Below, one piece after another: positions 10,223 to 21,115 of a stretch of DNA of 64,000 nucleotides (position 1 is its first letter; the number at the start of each line of letters is the position of its first letter). The stretch lies in assembly GCA_027475525.1 (NCBI GenBank), contig JAMWFC010000012.1, positions 591,831 through 655,830 on the forward strand, given 5' to 3'. The position numbers were made by a program, and so were the translations under genes. Below the pieces are notes generated by a model that worked only from the letters and a program-made list of their open reading frames with translations, searched no databases and had not been told where the DNA came from. The DNA is from Macrolepiota albuminosa. Lineage: Eukaryota; Basidiomycota; Agaricomycetes; Agaricales; Agaricaceae.

Positions 10223-13121
10223 GAGACCCCTGGAACCACTCCTGCGAATGGACAACACCCGACCCCCGGCCCCAGCGAACCCCGGTAGACCCCGCACGGA
10301 CACCCCTAGCACGGACGACACGCTGTGCTACATCGACGAGCTCACGTGTGGCAACAACGAACCACATCCCACGCCCACGCCCGTTCCGGTACCGCCCCCT
10401 GCGTCAGCCCCGGCCCCTCCGGAACGCAACTTCCGCCGCGACCCCCCACCCCACTTCGATCTGCGGAACCCCCCATGGCCTCCGATGCAAGCACGACCCT
10501 CCCAGGTTGAACGTCCCCCGCGCAACCCGGCACCCGACCCAGTACCCGACCCCCTCCACCCGACCCGACACCGCCGAACCCTCCCCAACCGCCTCCGCCA
10601 CCCCCAGCCAAACCTCGAGGACGACCTCCAGGGCCCCCACCTCCGCCACCCCCTGCGTGGAGACCCGGGCCTCCCCCCGGCAGGAACGAACCCCCCTGGG
10701 ATAATGGACCCCCCGGGCGTGGACCTCCAGGTGAGCCACCCAGAGGAGGCCCTCCAGGTGGGTGGGGTCCCGCCCTTGGTGCTTTTCCTCCTCAAGGAGG
10801 GGGGGGGTAATCACTACTACTACTATTACAATGCTGGCCCCCCTCCCCGCAACGCTGCCGGACCGGACAACGCTCGCGACGCCCTCGCCCGCGAAGGACG
10901 ACTGGATATTCAAAAGCCCGACGCTTTCACGGGCTGGGACCCCCGAAAATGGCGTACCTTCCTCACTCAGTGTCTCAATACATTCCAGGCAAAGCCGCTC
11001 ACGTTTCAGGTTGACAGCTCCCGGGTGGCCTTTGCCGCATCGTACCTCCAGGGGATCGCCTTCGATCACTACACGGCCCTCATCCAGTTCGACCCCAACA
11101 ACCCGGCACTCGCTCGCTGGCAGGCCTTCGTCGACGAGTTCTCCGGGAAGTTCGGAATCTACGACACCGTGGCCGAGGCCGAGGACAACCTCTTCAACCT
11201 CCGGATGCGCTCGGAAGAACGTTTCACCACCTTTATTGTACGTTTTGAGAAGGAAGCTTACAAAACAGGTTGGAACTACAGCGCCCTCCGGTACGCCCTC
11301 CACCGCGCCCTGCCACAACGCATCAAGGATGTCCTCTGACTCGCCCTGAAACAACCCTCCTATGACGGATACAAGGCCCTCGTCATGCAGATCGACCAAC
11401 GTTACTGGGAAGACCGCAGTGAGTATTTGAACTCCCGACCTTCCTGGAACCCTAGGGGAGGACCCCCATGGCCCTCCGGAGAAACCCCCAACCCCCAAAA
11501 TCAGAACTCCGGTCCCTCTGCGTTTCCTGGTGGCCGACCCCCGGTGAGTTACAGCCCACCCAATACTAACCCCGGCAGCGGCACCTGCCTTCAGGCCCAA
11601 CTCAACGCCGCCATGGCCGCCCGCGACCCAGGCAACGCGCCAAGCCCCGAGGAACCCCCGGAAGACCCCGAAGACTTCGACTTCAACGACGAAGGGGACG
11701 AGGAGGCCCTCTGGGCCAACCAGCTTCAAAAGAAGGGCCGACCCTGGATCGAAGTCCCGGCAGATGTGCAGGAACGACGGAGAAGGGAGGGTGTCTGCAT
11801 ACTTTGTGGTGAGAAAGACCATTTCATCTCCAAGTGCCCCAAACAACAGGTCATGGGACGTGCTACCTGGACCTTCAAAGGGGAGGACGCCACCTACGAG
11901 TATTCGGAAAACGACCCAGCAATTTAGACCCGGAAGACGCCCTAAATCACGGAATCGACCCCGACGTCTTCTCCGCCCCAGTCTCACATCTTCGCTCTAC
12001 GACACTCATACAGGACACCCTCACAGCTTATCTACCCTCCCACTCTTCGCACTCCCTCCTCCTCAAAACCCGCCTCACCCCCTCCGGAACCCCCCTCGAC
12101 ATCCTCGTTGACAGTGGCGCCACCGACAACTTCATCGACAAAGCATGGTTTCCCCTCGCCCCGGAGCCCGCTCAGCGACTCCTGGTCCCGGTACAGCTCT
12201 GCCTCTTCGACGGAGACGCCTCTACGGCGGGGGACATCACTCATTTCGTGTGTATGCCCGTCACTTTCGCCAACGGACAGACTCACACCCTCCAGATGTT
12301 GATAATCAAACTCCACCCCTCCACACCCCTGGTCCTAGGGCTTCCGTGGCTCCGAGACACCAACCCCTGCATCGATTGGCGACATCTCACCCTTCGCCTG
12401 ACCCAGGACCCGACGTCCGACAACCAGCAACTTCCCTTCGACATCCCCCACTCCCTGGACCCTACCCCGAAGGACGGGCCCCCACCGCCTCCCGGACTCC
12501 AGTCCTGGTTGTCCCGATCCTTCGTCATCAATGCCAGGCTGGACGGCGCCCCAGGGCCAGTGTCAGCCCTCATTGACAGCGGAGCCACCGGAGTTTTCAT
12601 CAGCGACGCTCTCAACCTCCCCCACGACTCCCTTGACCAGCCCCTCCGCCTGCAACGCCTCGACAGCACCCCCTCCTCCTCCGGCCCCATCCAGAGGTCT
12701 CACTCGGGATGCGTGACCCTGGACAACGACTACAAATTCACCTCCGACTTCCTGGTCACGCGACTTCACAAATCGACCCCGATGGTGCTGGGACTACCCT
12801 GGCTGCGTGACACGAACCCCGACATCGATTGGAGGACGCTCACCATGACATTCCTGGGACCCGAAGACCACCCCTCGACCGCCGTACACCTCCGGGCCCT
12901 AGGAAGCGACCCGACGCCCGACACCCCCAGGACGACTGCTGCGCCCCCCACGCCAGTCCGAGACTGCAAGGCCCCTAATCGGCCCCCAAACATTCCTCGG
13001 AACAAGTACAAGGGGCCGAACTACCCTGACCGGTCTCAGACACGCGTCAAACCTGCTCCGGCCGATGCACCCGCGACCCCGATCGACCTGAACGCACTCG
13101 ACATTAGGATCATCGGAGCCA

Positions 13122-13275
13122 CCCCCTTCGCCCGCCTCATGAAGGATGGAACACCCACGTTTCAGCTACACACCTCGCCATCTCTCCCGGAAGAATATCC
13201 CCCTTCGCCCGCCTCATGAAGGATGGAACACCCACGTTTCAGCTACACACCTCGCCATCTCTCCCGGAAGAATAT
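13122..13275. repeat. 77-bp direct duplication 5 (13122-13198 / 13199-13275)
   Basis: Identical copies, period 77, between retropepsin 2 and RT of B; shifts the frame. Confidence 0.95.
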
Positions 13276-13789
13276 CTACGAGGGGACGCTATTCCCCTGG
13301 AAAGGAAGTCCGAGGAGCAGATCCTCCGAGAAGTAGTTCCCCCGGAGTATCACGAGTTCGCTGACGTATTCTCTGAAGAAGACGCCAAGGAAATCCCCCC
13401 ACACCGCCCCTATGACCACACCATCGACCTCGAGGAAGGAGCCACCCCCCCTTTCGGCAAAGTATACAATATGTCGGAGGTCGAACTCCGGGCCCTCAAG
13501 GACTACCTCGACGAAATGCTCGGTAAGGGATTCATCCAACCCTCCGCCTCTGCCGCCGGAGCCCCGGTTCTATTCGCTAAGAAGAAGGACGGCTCGCTCC
13601 GGCTCTGCGTCGACTACCGGGGACTCAATAAGATCACCAAGAAGAACCGCTACCCGCTCCCGCTCATTGGCGATCTGGTCGATCGACTCCGCAGTGCCAA
13701 GGTTTACACGAAAATCGACCTCCGCTCCGGTTACAACAATGTCCGCATCGCCCCGGGACATGAGTGGAAAACCGCGTTCCGCACGCGGT

Positions 13790-13943
13790 ATGGTCTGTTT
13801 GAGTACCTTGTGATGCCTTTCGGAATGACTAACTCCCCCGCCACGTTCCAATACTTCATGAATGACATGGTCTGTTTGAGTACCTTGTGATGCCTTTCGG
13901 AATGACTAACTCCCCCGCCACGTTCCAATACTTCATGAATGAC
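13790..13943. repeat. 77-bp direct duplication 6 (13790-13866 / 13867-13943)
   Basis: Identical copies, period 77, inside RT of B just before Y-L-D-D; shifts the frame. Confidence 0.95.
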
Positions 13944-15941
13944 ATTTTCCACGACATGAGCAATGTCTTCGTGATCGTCTACCTGGACGACATCCTCATT
14001 TATTCCGACTCACCAGAGGACCACCAGAAGCATGTCCGGCAAGTTCTCGAACGCCTCCAGGAGCACAACCTCCACGCCAAGCCCGAGAAGTGTTCATTCC
14101 ATACAGAAGAGGTTGAGTATCTTGGCGTCATCGTATCCCCGAACGGCGTCCGCATGGACCCCCACAAGGTCGAGGCCATCGTCAACTGGCCGCAGCCCCA
14201 GAACGTCAAGGAAGTACAATTTTTCTTGGGTTTCGCTAACTTCTACCGGAGGTTCATAGATAACTACTCCGGTATCACAAAACCCCTCAACCGGCTCACG
14301 CGCAAGGACGTCGCCTGGAACTGGGACAGTAAGTGCCAGAGCGTCTTTAACCTGCTCAAGGAGGCTTTCACAGCCGCCCCTGTACTCCGGCACTACGACC
14401 CGACCCTCCCAATTATCCTAGAATGCGACGTCTCTGACTACGCCATTGCCGGGATTCTCTCACAGATGGAGCCTGACGGTGGGGAGCCCTGGCCAGTCGC
14501 CTTCTACACCCGGTCCATGATCGACGCCGAGCTCAACTACGACATCTACGACAAGGAGCTCCTCGCCATCGTCGAAGCCTTCAAGCAATGGCGAGCCTAC
14601 CTCGAGGGAGCCCGGCACCGGATTCAGGTCTACTCAGATCACAACAACCTGCAGTACTTCACCACGACCAAACAACTTAGTCGACGGCAGGCCCGGTGGT
14701 CCGAGATTCTCTCGGAGTACGACTTCACGATCCAGTACCGCCTGGAACGACTTGGAGCTAAACCCGACACCCTCACCTGTCGGCCGGACGTCTACCCCAA
14801 GAAGTCGTTCGAGGCGGAACGCAATGTGTTCAATCATCGCGTGGTGATCCCTCCCAAACATTTGAATGCCGTACTGATCTTAAACAACGAAGGAACCCTG
14901 AGCCAGATCCGCCACGCCCCCCGAGACAAGTATTTCGCCGATCATGACCCCCGCAACCCTCCCGACGGAACCGACCGGGACCCTGCCTTTTCCTTGTCCC
15001 CTGACGAGAAACTCCTCCTCCGGGACGGCCGCATTTACGTCCCAGATCACGCCCGACTCCGCTACGATGTCCTGCGCCAGCACCACGACCACAAGCTCCG
15101 GGGACACCCTGGGATACGTAAGACCCTCCAGCTTATCTCCCAGACTTACTTTTGGCCAGGATTGAAGAAGGACGTGACCCGCTACATTCGATCATGCGAA
15201 CCCTGCCTCCGGGCCAAGGTCCCCCGACACCGACCGTATGGACTCCTGAAACCCCTGCTGGTCGGACGACACCCCTGGTCCTCCATATCTCTGGACCACA
15301 TCGTCGAACTCCCGGAATCCAAAGGGTTTGATGCCATCCTCGTTGTTGTGTGTAGGCTAACCAAACAGGGCATTTTCCTACCCTGCCACACCACGGACAC
15401 CGCCCCGGACTTTGCCCGGCTGTTCCTTGAGCACGTCTTCGCCAAACATGGACTTCCGGACGACATCGTCTCCGACCGTGGCCCCCTCTTTGTGTCCAAG
15501 TTTTGGACTTCCCTGTGTAAGGCACTTGAAGTGAAGACTAACCTCTCTACCGCCTACCACCCCGAAACCGACGGCCAAACCGAAAGGGTCAACCAGTCTC
15601 TCGAGCAGTACCTCCGACTGTACGTCAACTACTTGCAGGACGACTGGCACGCCAAACTCCCCCTGGCCGAGTTCACCTACAACAACACGCCGCACTCCAC
15701 CACCGGGGTGTCCCCCTTCTTCGCCAACAAAGGGTACCACCCCCGACTAACGCTCTCGCTCTGGGACATCCCATCGCACGCCGCCCACGAGGTCGCCCGG
15801 GATCTCCAGTCCCTTCTTTTCACAGGCGCGTTCTCTGGGACCTGCCCAGGACTCCTCACATCACTTATAGCGCGCCCAACACAAACTCTTGGTACAGTAA
15901 CACTTTTGTTACATTTGTTACTGACCAAACTTTGGGCGTCA

Positions 15942-16361
15942 TCACCGGTCGTCCGGGACTACCGTCACCGTCCCTACCGCCATCCCGGAGCGACGAAATC
16001 GAGGGGCGGTTAATTGGGGCCGCGGAGGAGGGCGAGGGGGACGCACGGTCATCCGTGCGAAGGTGGGCGTGGGATGGCCGCGACCTGGCCCCAAAGAAGG
16101 ACCAGGGGCCGCATCGAATGGATGTGCTGAGAGCCGACTGGGACCCGCCTCTGGGGCAGGAATGTTTTGTTGTTCTGAAAAAGGAAGGTCAGTAGCAACA
16201 AGCGAGCGGCGCGGGAAACACTCACGTTGCTGCACGAGCGCTGCCACGCGCTCCCGGTCTTGACGGGCTCGGTACCGCGCGTCCCGGGCTTCCCAAGCCA
16301 TGAGGGGCGCGACCTCGTTGGTTTGCGGTGGCATCGGGAAATGCGTTGGCGTACGCGACAT
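15942..16361 (-). CDS. Small antisense ORF between pol and 3' LTR of element B
   Basis: Starts at ATG 16361 (reverse strand) and runs about 139 codons to TGA at 15942-15944. The protein has an M-S-R-T-P-T start, an Arg/Ala/Glu-rich helical segment, then a Pro-rich C-terminus. It lies antisense, in the same location as the antisense genes of element C, but I see no sequence similarity to them. The pol side of this region looks deleted, so it may be the first exon of a larger lost gene. No domain recognised; chance openness in GC-rich DNA cannot be excluded. Confidence 0.4.
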   Translation of the reverse strand: MSRTPTHFPMPPQTNEVAPLMAWEARDARYRARQDRERVAALVQQRECFPRRSLVATDLPFSEQQNIPAPEAGPSRLSAHPFDAAPGPSLGPGRGHPTPTFARMTVRPPRPPPRPQLTAPRFRRSGMAVGTVTVVPDDR

Positions 16362-16490
16362 GGTTGAACTTGACAGTAAAATTTTTTTTTCGATACGTGG
16401 CGAGTCAGGTGCCAGATCCCACGGTTGGACCCCGGTCCGGACCACTGGCTACGCGTGCCTCGGAGGGTCTCGGCGCTGAAGGGGGGGTGA

Positions 16491-17232
16491 GGTCACGACC
16501 CCTCTCCTCCGGGCCCACCCCAGGACACCCCCGGGACACCATCTGGGACCCTCCCTCCGACTCCACAGGACACGCCCCGCCATCACGACCGCCGACACCG
16601 CCATCATGCGCATCAAGGACTGCCATCAGCCACCTCTGGCCCCGATCAACGATCAGATCACGCGACTTGTTCCCAGCCATCACGCATCACGCATCACGGC
16701 TCCACCTGTGCCAATTGATCGCGCGCCCCACACACGCGATCCCGGTATGCAGCCCCTGCCGCTACTCAATGACCCCCGGGACCCATCCCAGACATCCCGG
16801 AACTCCGAGACCTGGTCCCGTAGTACTTATAGCGTAGTTCCCTGTTGTATTCGCTAGTCTTGATATTACATTGCTTTACTTGGATTGTTGCGTGCCCTCT
16901 GCTTGACTGGTACGCATTGACTGGCACACTTTTGACTGGCACACTTGAATACTTGCGTGCTCTAAGATTGGTACGCACTTCGCGACTTAAATTTGCTAAC
17001 TTGGTCTCGTCTTAGAACCTCCGGTTCACAACTCGACCCCCACCCAAACTCCCCAGCTACTTACCACCCAAAACCCCCGGACCAAATCCCCTTCCCCAGG
17101 ATTCCCCTGTCCACGTCTTGAACCCCAGAGTCCTAGCCCCGGAGTTCCAGACACCCGAGTATCCGTAGGTCAAGTCCGCATTGTAAGGGCGATCGCTTTC
17201 CCGGAAGGCCCCCGACTCAGCGGAACCTGACA
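16491..17232 (+). repeat. 3' LTR of element B
   Basis: 742 bp, aligned end to end with 8210-8951. The first base is G instead of T (GGTCACG versus TGTCACG). A polypurine tract (GAAGGGGGGGTGA, about 16478-16490) precedes it. It ends CCTGACA at 17232 and is followed by GCATC, matching the 5' flank. Confidence 0.92.
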
Positions 17233-17318
17233 GCATCTGGACTTCTCCTGCTTGTGCAGGAATGCCAGCAGGGAAGGCTATTACCTCCAATTTGGAGACA
17301 TCAAGAGGTGGCTTGCGG
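17233..17318 (-). pseudogene. Fragment of the A1 accessory ORF between insertions B and C
   Basis: Read on the minus strand, these 86 nt encode V-S-K-L-E-V-I-A-F-P-A-G-I-P-A-type sequence. It aligns with the D accessory protein just after its TGA at 56594-56596 (V-N-V-H-F-P-E-N-A-P, I-P-F-L-P-A) and runs on in the open frame at 8209 once element B is removed. It shows that B and C inserted 86 bp apart in the same gene. Confidence 0.8.
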
Positions 17319-18361
17319 TGATAGGCTTCTACTCGGACTGAGCGCATCAAGGGACATTATAGGCCGACCAACACTTGACACACTAGAGACTCTAGCAACC
17401 AGCCTTGGGTACAGAGCAGCTGTAGCGCGGGTGCTCTATGGCAAGACTTATCCATTCATCTCAATCACCAGTATCAGCCCCTCAGCGCCCTCCACTCAGT
17501 TACTTTGAAGACCAAGAAGGCCCAGAACTCATAGTGCTAGCACAACGGCGGGAGGTGACTCTGACCAAACCCCGATTAGTACTGAAAGGAGTTAGCAACT
17601 GGCGCTGTCAATCACCGAGGCACCTCAATCAGAAGTCTAAAGAAATCAATGACGACAAGACAGGATACACGCAGACCCGACATTTAAATCTATCAAAAGA
17701 TGGTACAATGTTTAGCGCCGGAATTAGTGCTCACAGCGTCTGTCGAGGATTCCCCGATCATACCCCGGGATGGCATGGCCAATTAAATTACATCAAAAAG
17801 TGAGCAAACTCGTACCACTTCTAAGTAGTTTTAGAGTCGCCGTTGGTCGCCGTCACCCATGTGCTGCAGGTCGCCGTTGACAGGTGGCCATTAGCTACAG
17901 TCACGAAGAGAGGCACTAATTGGTAGCGCCGTCAATGGACTTATTTTGGAAATACCGTAGCGCATAGTATAAAAACTAGCTACTTGCCATGTATATAACA
18001 ACGAATCGTAACCTCTTGAGCACCCAGTTACACTTAGCATTCAAATCGCGCTAGCATTGCCTAACTTTGTCACCAAGCTTGGCGCTAGCTTCGTCTATCT
18101 CGTCTTTGTCGTTTACGGTGCCACCTACAGGCACACTACGCTGCGCTATTCGTCTTATTCGCTATAACTTCTTCTAAACTACGACACTTACCACTTGCTA
18201 GGTAGCACCTGAAGCGCTATCATCTAGCGCATCACCCTATCACCTCTGCTCGAGCACACCGGGACCCTGCTGGGACTCCTCACAAACCCGTACGCCAGGC
18301 GCTGGAGACAGCGTTGTACTGCGTATACGTCCAGCGCACCCAACCACAGTTGGCGTCATCA
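17319..18361 (+). repeat. 5' LTR of element C
   Basis: TGATAGG...GTCATCA; TATAAAA at 17968-17974 is a likely promoter. An open frame 17438-17803 is present in both LTRs, but I regard it as chance. Confidence 0.93.
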
Positions 18362-18364
18362 TTT

Positions 18365-18381
18365 TGGAGCCCACCGCGAGG
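18365..18381 (+). promoter_or_regulatory. Putative tRNA-type primer-binding site of element C
   Basis: TGGAGCCCACCGCGAGG starts four bases after the 5' LTR. The TGG start is what a tRNA 3' CCA end would pair with. The tRNA is not identified. Confidence 0.55.
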
Positions 18382-19269
18382 GGTTCTATTAAGGCAGAAT
18401 TCCGCTGGAAACTCGAGCCCAGCAACAGCACCGCCTCCTATTGGAGAGCGCGTTTGAACAAACAATGACTGAGTCACCACACTTACCAGGCGCGCTACCA
18501 AGGCAGACTTTAGATCAGGAACTTGAAGCCGCTCCAGATAGCTTGGCTGAAAGCTTCTTCCCGTTTTCCCGACCGTTCAAATACTTAGCAGGTGAAAACC
18601 ATACACCGCTTACTCCTTTGGAAGAGCTGTCTAGGTCATTATCGCCAGAACCTAGCGACTCAGAATTACCCAAGCCAGTACCGACTACGACCACGCCAAG
18701 CGAAACTACCACTAACACCACTATTCCTACCACGACGTCGACGCCAGCTAATATGGAGCAGGCAAACACACCACGCATGCCGCCAAGAAACCATTTCTTG
18801 TCGCCAAAATGGGACGAGACGAAGCCTCGCGAGCTAACACAGCATTTCTGAGAATTGGAATATTTATTACGCGACTGCTGAGTCACCGACAACATGCAAA
18901 TGAAAGAATACACCGCCAGATACGTTTCATACGATACCGCGGAATCTTGGACAGGACTGGACGAGTTTCAAGGATTAACACATGAGGCGGTGCCAAGACC
19001 GTTTACCTACGAGGAATGGAAAAAGGCGATCATTAAACTGTACCCTGGCGCTGAAGAATCCACGCGCTATACAGTCCTTGAAATCCAGAAACTGGTACAG
19101 GATACCTTTGCAACGGGCATTTATACGTTAGGCATGCTATCTACTTATTATCGAGATTTCCAGCGAATTGCACGATGGCTAGTACAGAACGGCAAACTCT
19201 ACAGGAATGAGGAAAGGCGCCTGTTCCAACAAGGGATTCCGACATTGTTATGGACTCGAATAGCACGTC

Positions 19270-19423
19270 GCTTAGAAATTCTTAAGTCTGACCACCATCC
19301 TGAGGAACCCTACGATATAGAAGACGTCTTTGAAGCAGGTAAATGGGCTTAGAAATTCTTAAGTCTGACCACCATCCTGAGGAACCCTACGATATAGAAG
19401 ACGTCTTTGAAGCAGGTAAATGG
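19270..19423. repeat. 77-bp direct duplication 7 (19270-19346 / 19347-19423)
   Basis: Identical copies, period 77, inside gag of C; shifts the frame. Confidence 0.95.
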
Positions 19424-21111
19424 ATACTGAAAGGAACGGATACAGGCATCCCCTTCCAGCGACCTTCTAGTACTGATAACGGAGGAAAGGCGCCGCCCGT
19501 AGTGGCGCCAGCACCTAGCGCAACTAACAACCAGGGAGGCTTTGTCAAGAAGGAGGATCTAGAAAACGCAGTCAACACGGCCATCGCAAACGTTATGAGC
19601 AAATTGGAAACGTTAATCTCGACTAGCCTTAATGCGCCATGAGGTAATATGCAATCTGGCCCTTGTCACTTCTGTGGTGAGGCAGGGCATACGATGACTC
19701 ACGGTCGCTGCACTATCCTCAAACAATATCTACGCCAAGGGAGAGCGCGCCGAGGCACCGACGGTAAAATAGTCCTACCCTCTGGCGCTAACATCCCTCT
19801 ATATCCCGAGCATCGAACTTTCCAGGGATGAATTGTTGAATGGCACCAACATAACCCTGGGAACTTAGCAACGGGCAACCTTAACAGTATGGCCGCGACG
19901 GAGGCAGAGACAACTCCACAACAGGCGCTAATCCATGAAGTACTCCAGCTTAACGCTGTTAGCAAGCGACCGACGTTGTCACGAGAGGAGAGGATCGAGA
20001 CATTGGAAAGGGAGCTAAAGTCGCTAAAGAATCAGGTTTTCGACGGTGTCGAGATTAAAAAGAGCAAGCAACCGTTGAAAGACTATAGACCCTCAGGCGC
20101 TACGTCAGATCCAGCACCAGCAAAGCCCTCGAATCCCAGCATCAACGACGACACACCTGATACGGCCAAAGCATCAGCTAGCATGGAACCGCCACTACAC
20201 CCGTATTCAGGACTCGCCGGTAACTACGCTCCGCCTGTCAATCAAAACTTTGGGGCGCCAGACAAGCCAGCAGGAGGCTACCGACCAACGGCACCAATCT
20301 ATGACATAGAAAAATCCAAGCAAGTATTCGATCGTATTATGAAAAGTCAAGTCACAATGTTGGTAGGGGAGCTATGCAGTGTGGCGCCAGACATCAGGAA
20401 TCAGATGCGTACGGCGGTTACCCCTCGACAAAATGTAGCTAACAATATAACGGCGGTGGACAAATGCGACGATGCGCTACCTGGATTCACGTACATAACA
20501 GAGACGGTAGCACTAGAAATCAAAGAAGAGGCCACGCCACCCAAAGAAGCTACGTCCATTGACCCGGTCGAAACCTACCTTAAGTCGCTAAGATCTAGCG
20601 ATGATCCTGCCGTCCTCACTGTAGCCCAAGACTCTCACGCGATTCGCTCGATTATGTTGACAGTTGATGGAAAAAGCGAGATAGAGTATATCGTGGACAG
20701 CGGATCACAGATTATTTCAATGGCTGCCAACGTCGCTAACAAGCTTGGCATCATTTACGACCTGACCATCATTCTTAATATGCAAAGCGCTAACGGCACT
20801 ATTGATCGATCCTTGGGAATGGCTCGTAACATGCCATGCGCTGTTGGCGATCTTACGTTTTACCTTCAAATACACATTCTTAGATCGCCTGCGTACGACT
20901 TATTATTAGGGAGGCCCTTCGACGTCTTAGCCCGATCAGTAGTCAAGACGATGTCTGAAGACGAAACAACGCTAACTATTAGCGACCCTAACTCGGGCAT
21001 CAGGAGAACGGTACCAACATTCCCTCGGGGAAAATTCCAGAAGCTGGGACCAAGAAAGCGACCTTACATTAGCGACGACCCTTGCGAGTGTTTTCCGGCG
21101 CCATTGAGGAG

Positions 21112-21115
21112 ATGA
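21112..21115 (+). promoter_or_regulatory. AUGA stop/start overlap between gag-pro and pol of element C
   Basis: ATG (21112-21114) in the pol frame overlaps TGA (21113-21115) in the gag-protease frame. AUGA overlaps support coupled termination-reinitiation in, for example, victoriviruses of fungi; here it would make pol from the gag-pro mRNA. A -1 frameshift in the 21082-21115 overlap is the alternative. Confidence 0.5.

Larger units (their letters stand above)
8985..11927 (+). pseudogene. gag: gag of element B (interrupted)
   Basis: Starts at ATG 8985 with a Tyr/Pro-rich N-terminus. The frame runs through three 77-bp duplications (units at 9255, 9695 and 10069); collapsing each one restores the frame, leaving only three internal stops, all TGA (9461, 9922, 11338). 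Residues from about 10860 to 11330 match the retrotransposon Gag core (W-D-P-R-K-W, then F..Y.T-V-A-E-A-E). A CCHC zinc knuckle C-x2-C-x4-H-x4-C lies at about 11798-11838, immediately before the C-terminus. A Pro-rich middle (10230-10790) and a His/Tyr-run at 10810-10830 are low complexity. Gag would form the virus-like particle. Pol overlaps its end in the -1 frame. One long antisense ORF across this gene is a GC-rich shadow. Confidence 0.85.
11834..16013 (+). pseudogene. pol: pol of element B: tandem retropepsins, RT, RNase H, truncated integrase
   Basis: Opens in the -1 frame relative to gag, overlapping it by 94 nt (11834-11927), so expression would need a -1 frameshift. It contains two retropepsin-like units: D-S-G-A-T at about 12110 and again at about 12575, each followed by G-L-P-W-L-R-D-T-N-P and I-D-W-R. 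RT follows with Y-L-D-D at 13980-13991. RNase H has the expected acidic residues near 14420 and 14560 and S-D-H near 14635. Integrase has an H-x-H...C-x2-C finger (about 15085-15215) and D, D, E near 15292, 15475 and 15583. The frame shifts at 13199 and 13867 are both caused by 77-bp duplications; collapsing them gives one ORF. After about 15820 integrase similarity stops abruptly and an unrelated tail follows, so the C-terminal domain is deleted. Confidence 0.92.
8210..17232 (+). mobile_element. Gypsy element B (742-bp LTRs), inserted in A1
   Basis: LTRs at 8210-8951 and 16491-17232 are both 742 bp with few, mostly transition, differences, so the insertion is young. The flanks GCATT (8205-8209) and GCATC (17233-17237) are a near-perfect target duplication. 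Order: LTR, self-priming site, gag, tandem retropepsins, RT, RNase H, integrase, short antisense ORF, LTR. The integrase C-terminus and any chromodomain are missing, suggesting a deletion near 15820, so this copy is probably non-autonomous. Five 77-bp duplications lie in gag and pol. Confidence 0.93.
18465..21115 (+). pseudogene. gag: gag-protease ORF of element C
   Basis: ATG 18465 opens a Ser/Thr/Pro-rich N-terminus. The frame continues through a 77-bp duplication at 19270-19423; collapsing it restores the frame. Remaining internal stops are TGA only (18849, about 18879, 19640, 19829). The Gag core lies at about 18930-19420 (F-T-Y-E-E-W-K.. and ..Y-R-D-F-Q-R-I). A zinc knuckle with unusual spacing, C-x2-C-x4-H-x6-C, is at about 19661-19713. 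The retropepsin D-S-G is at 20696-20704 (V-D-S-G-S-Q), followed by L-L-L-G-R-P-F. Protease is thus in the gag frame, not the pol frame. The terminal TGA (21113-21115) overlaps the pol ATG as ATGA. Confidence 0.85.

Noticed and set aside
10404..11987. 527-codon minus-strand ORF opposite gag of B
   Set aside because: It is exactly antisense to the Gag core in GC-rich, Pro-rich DNA where stop codons are rare; its sequence is Gly/Val/Arg-rich without motifs, and the sense strand encodes a recognisable Gag.
17438..17803. 121-codon ORF present in both LTRs of element C
   Set aside because: Duplicated only because the LTR is duplicated; it has no motif and overlaps the LTR promoter region.
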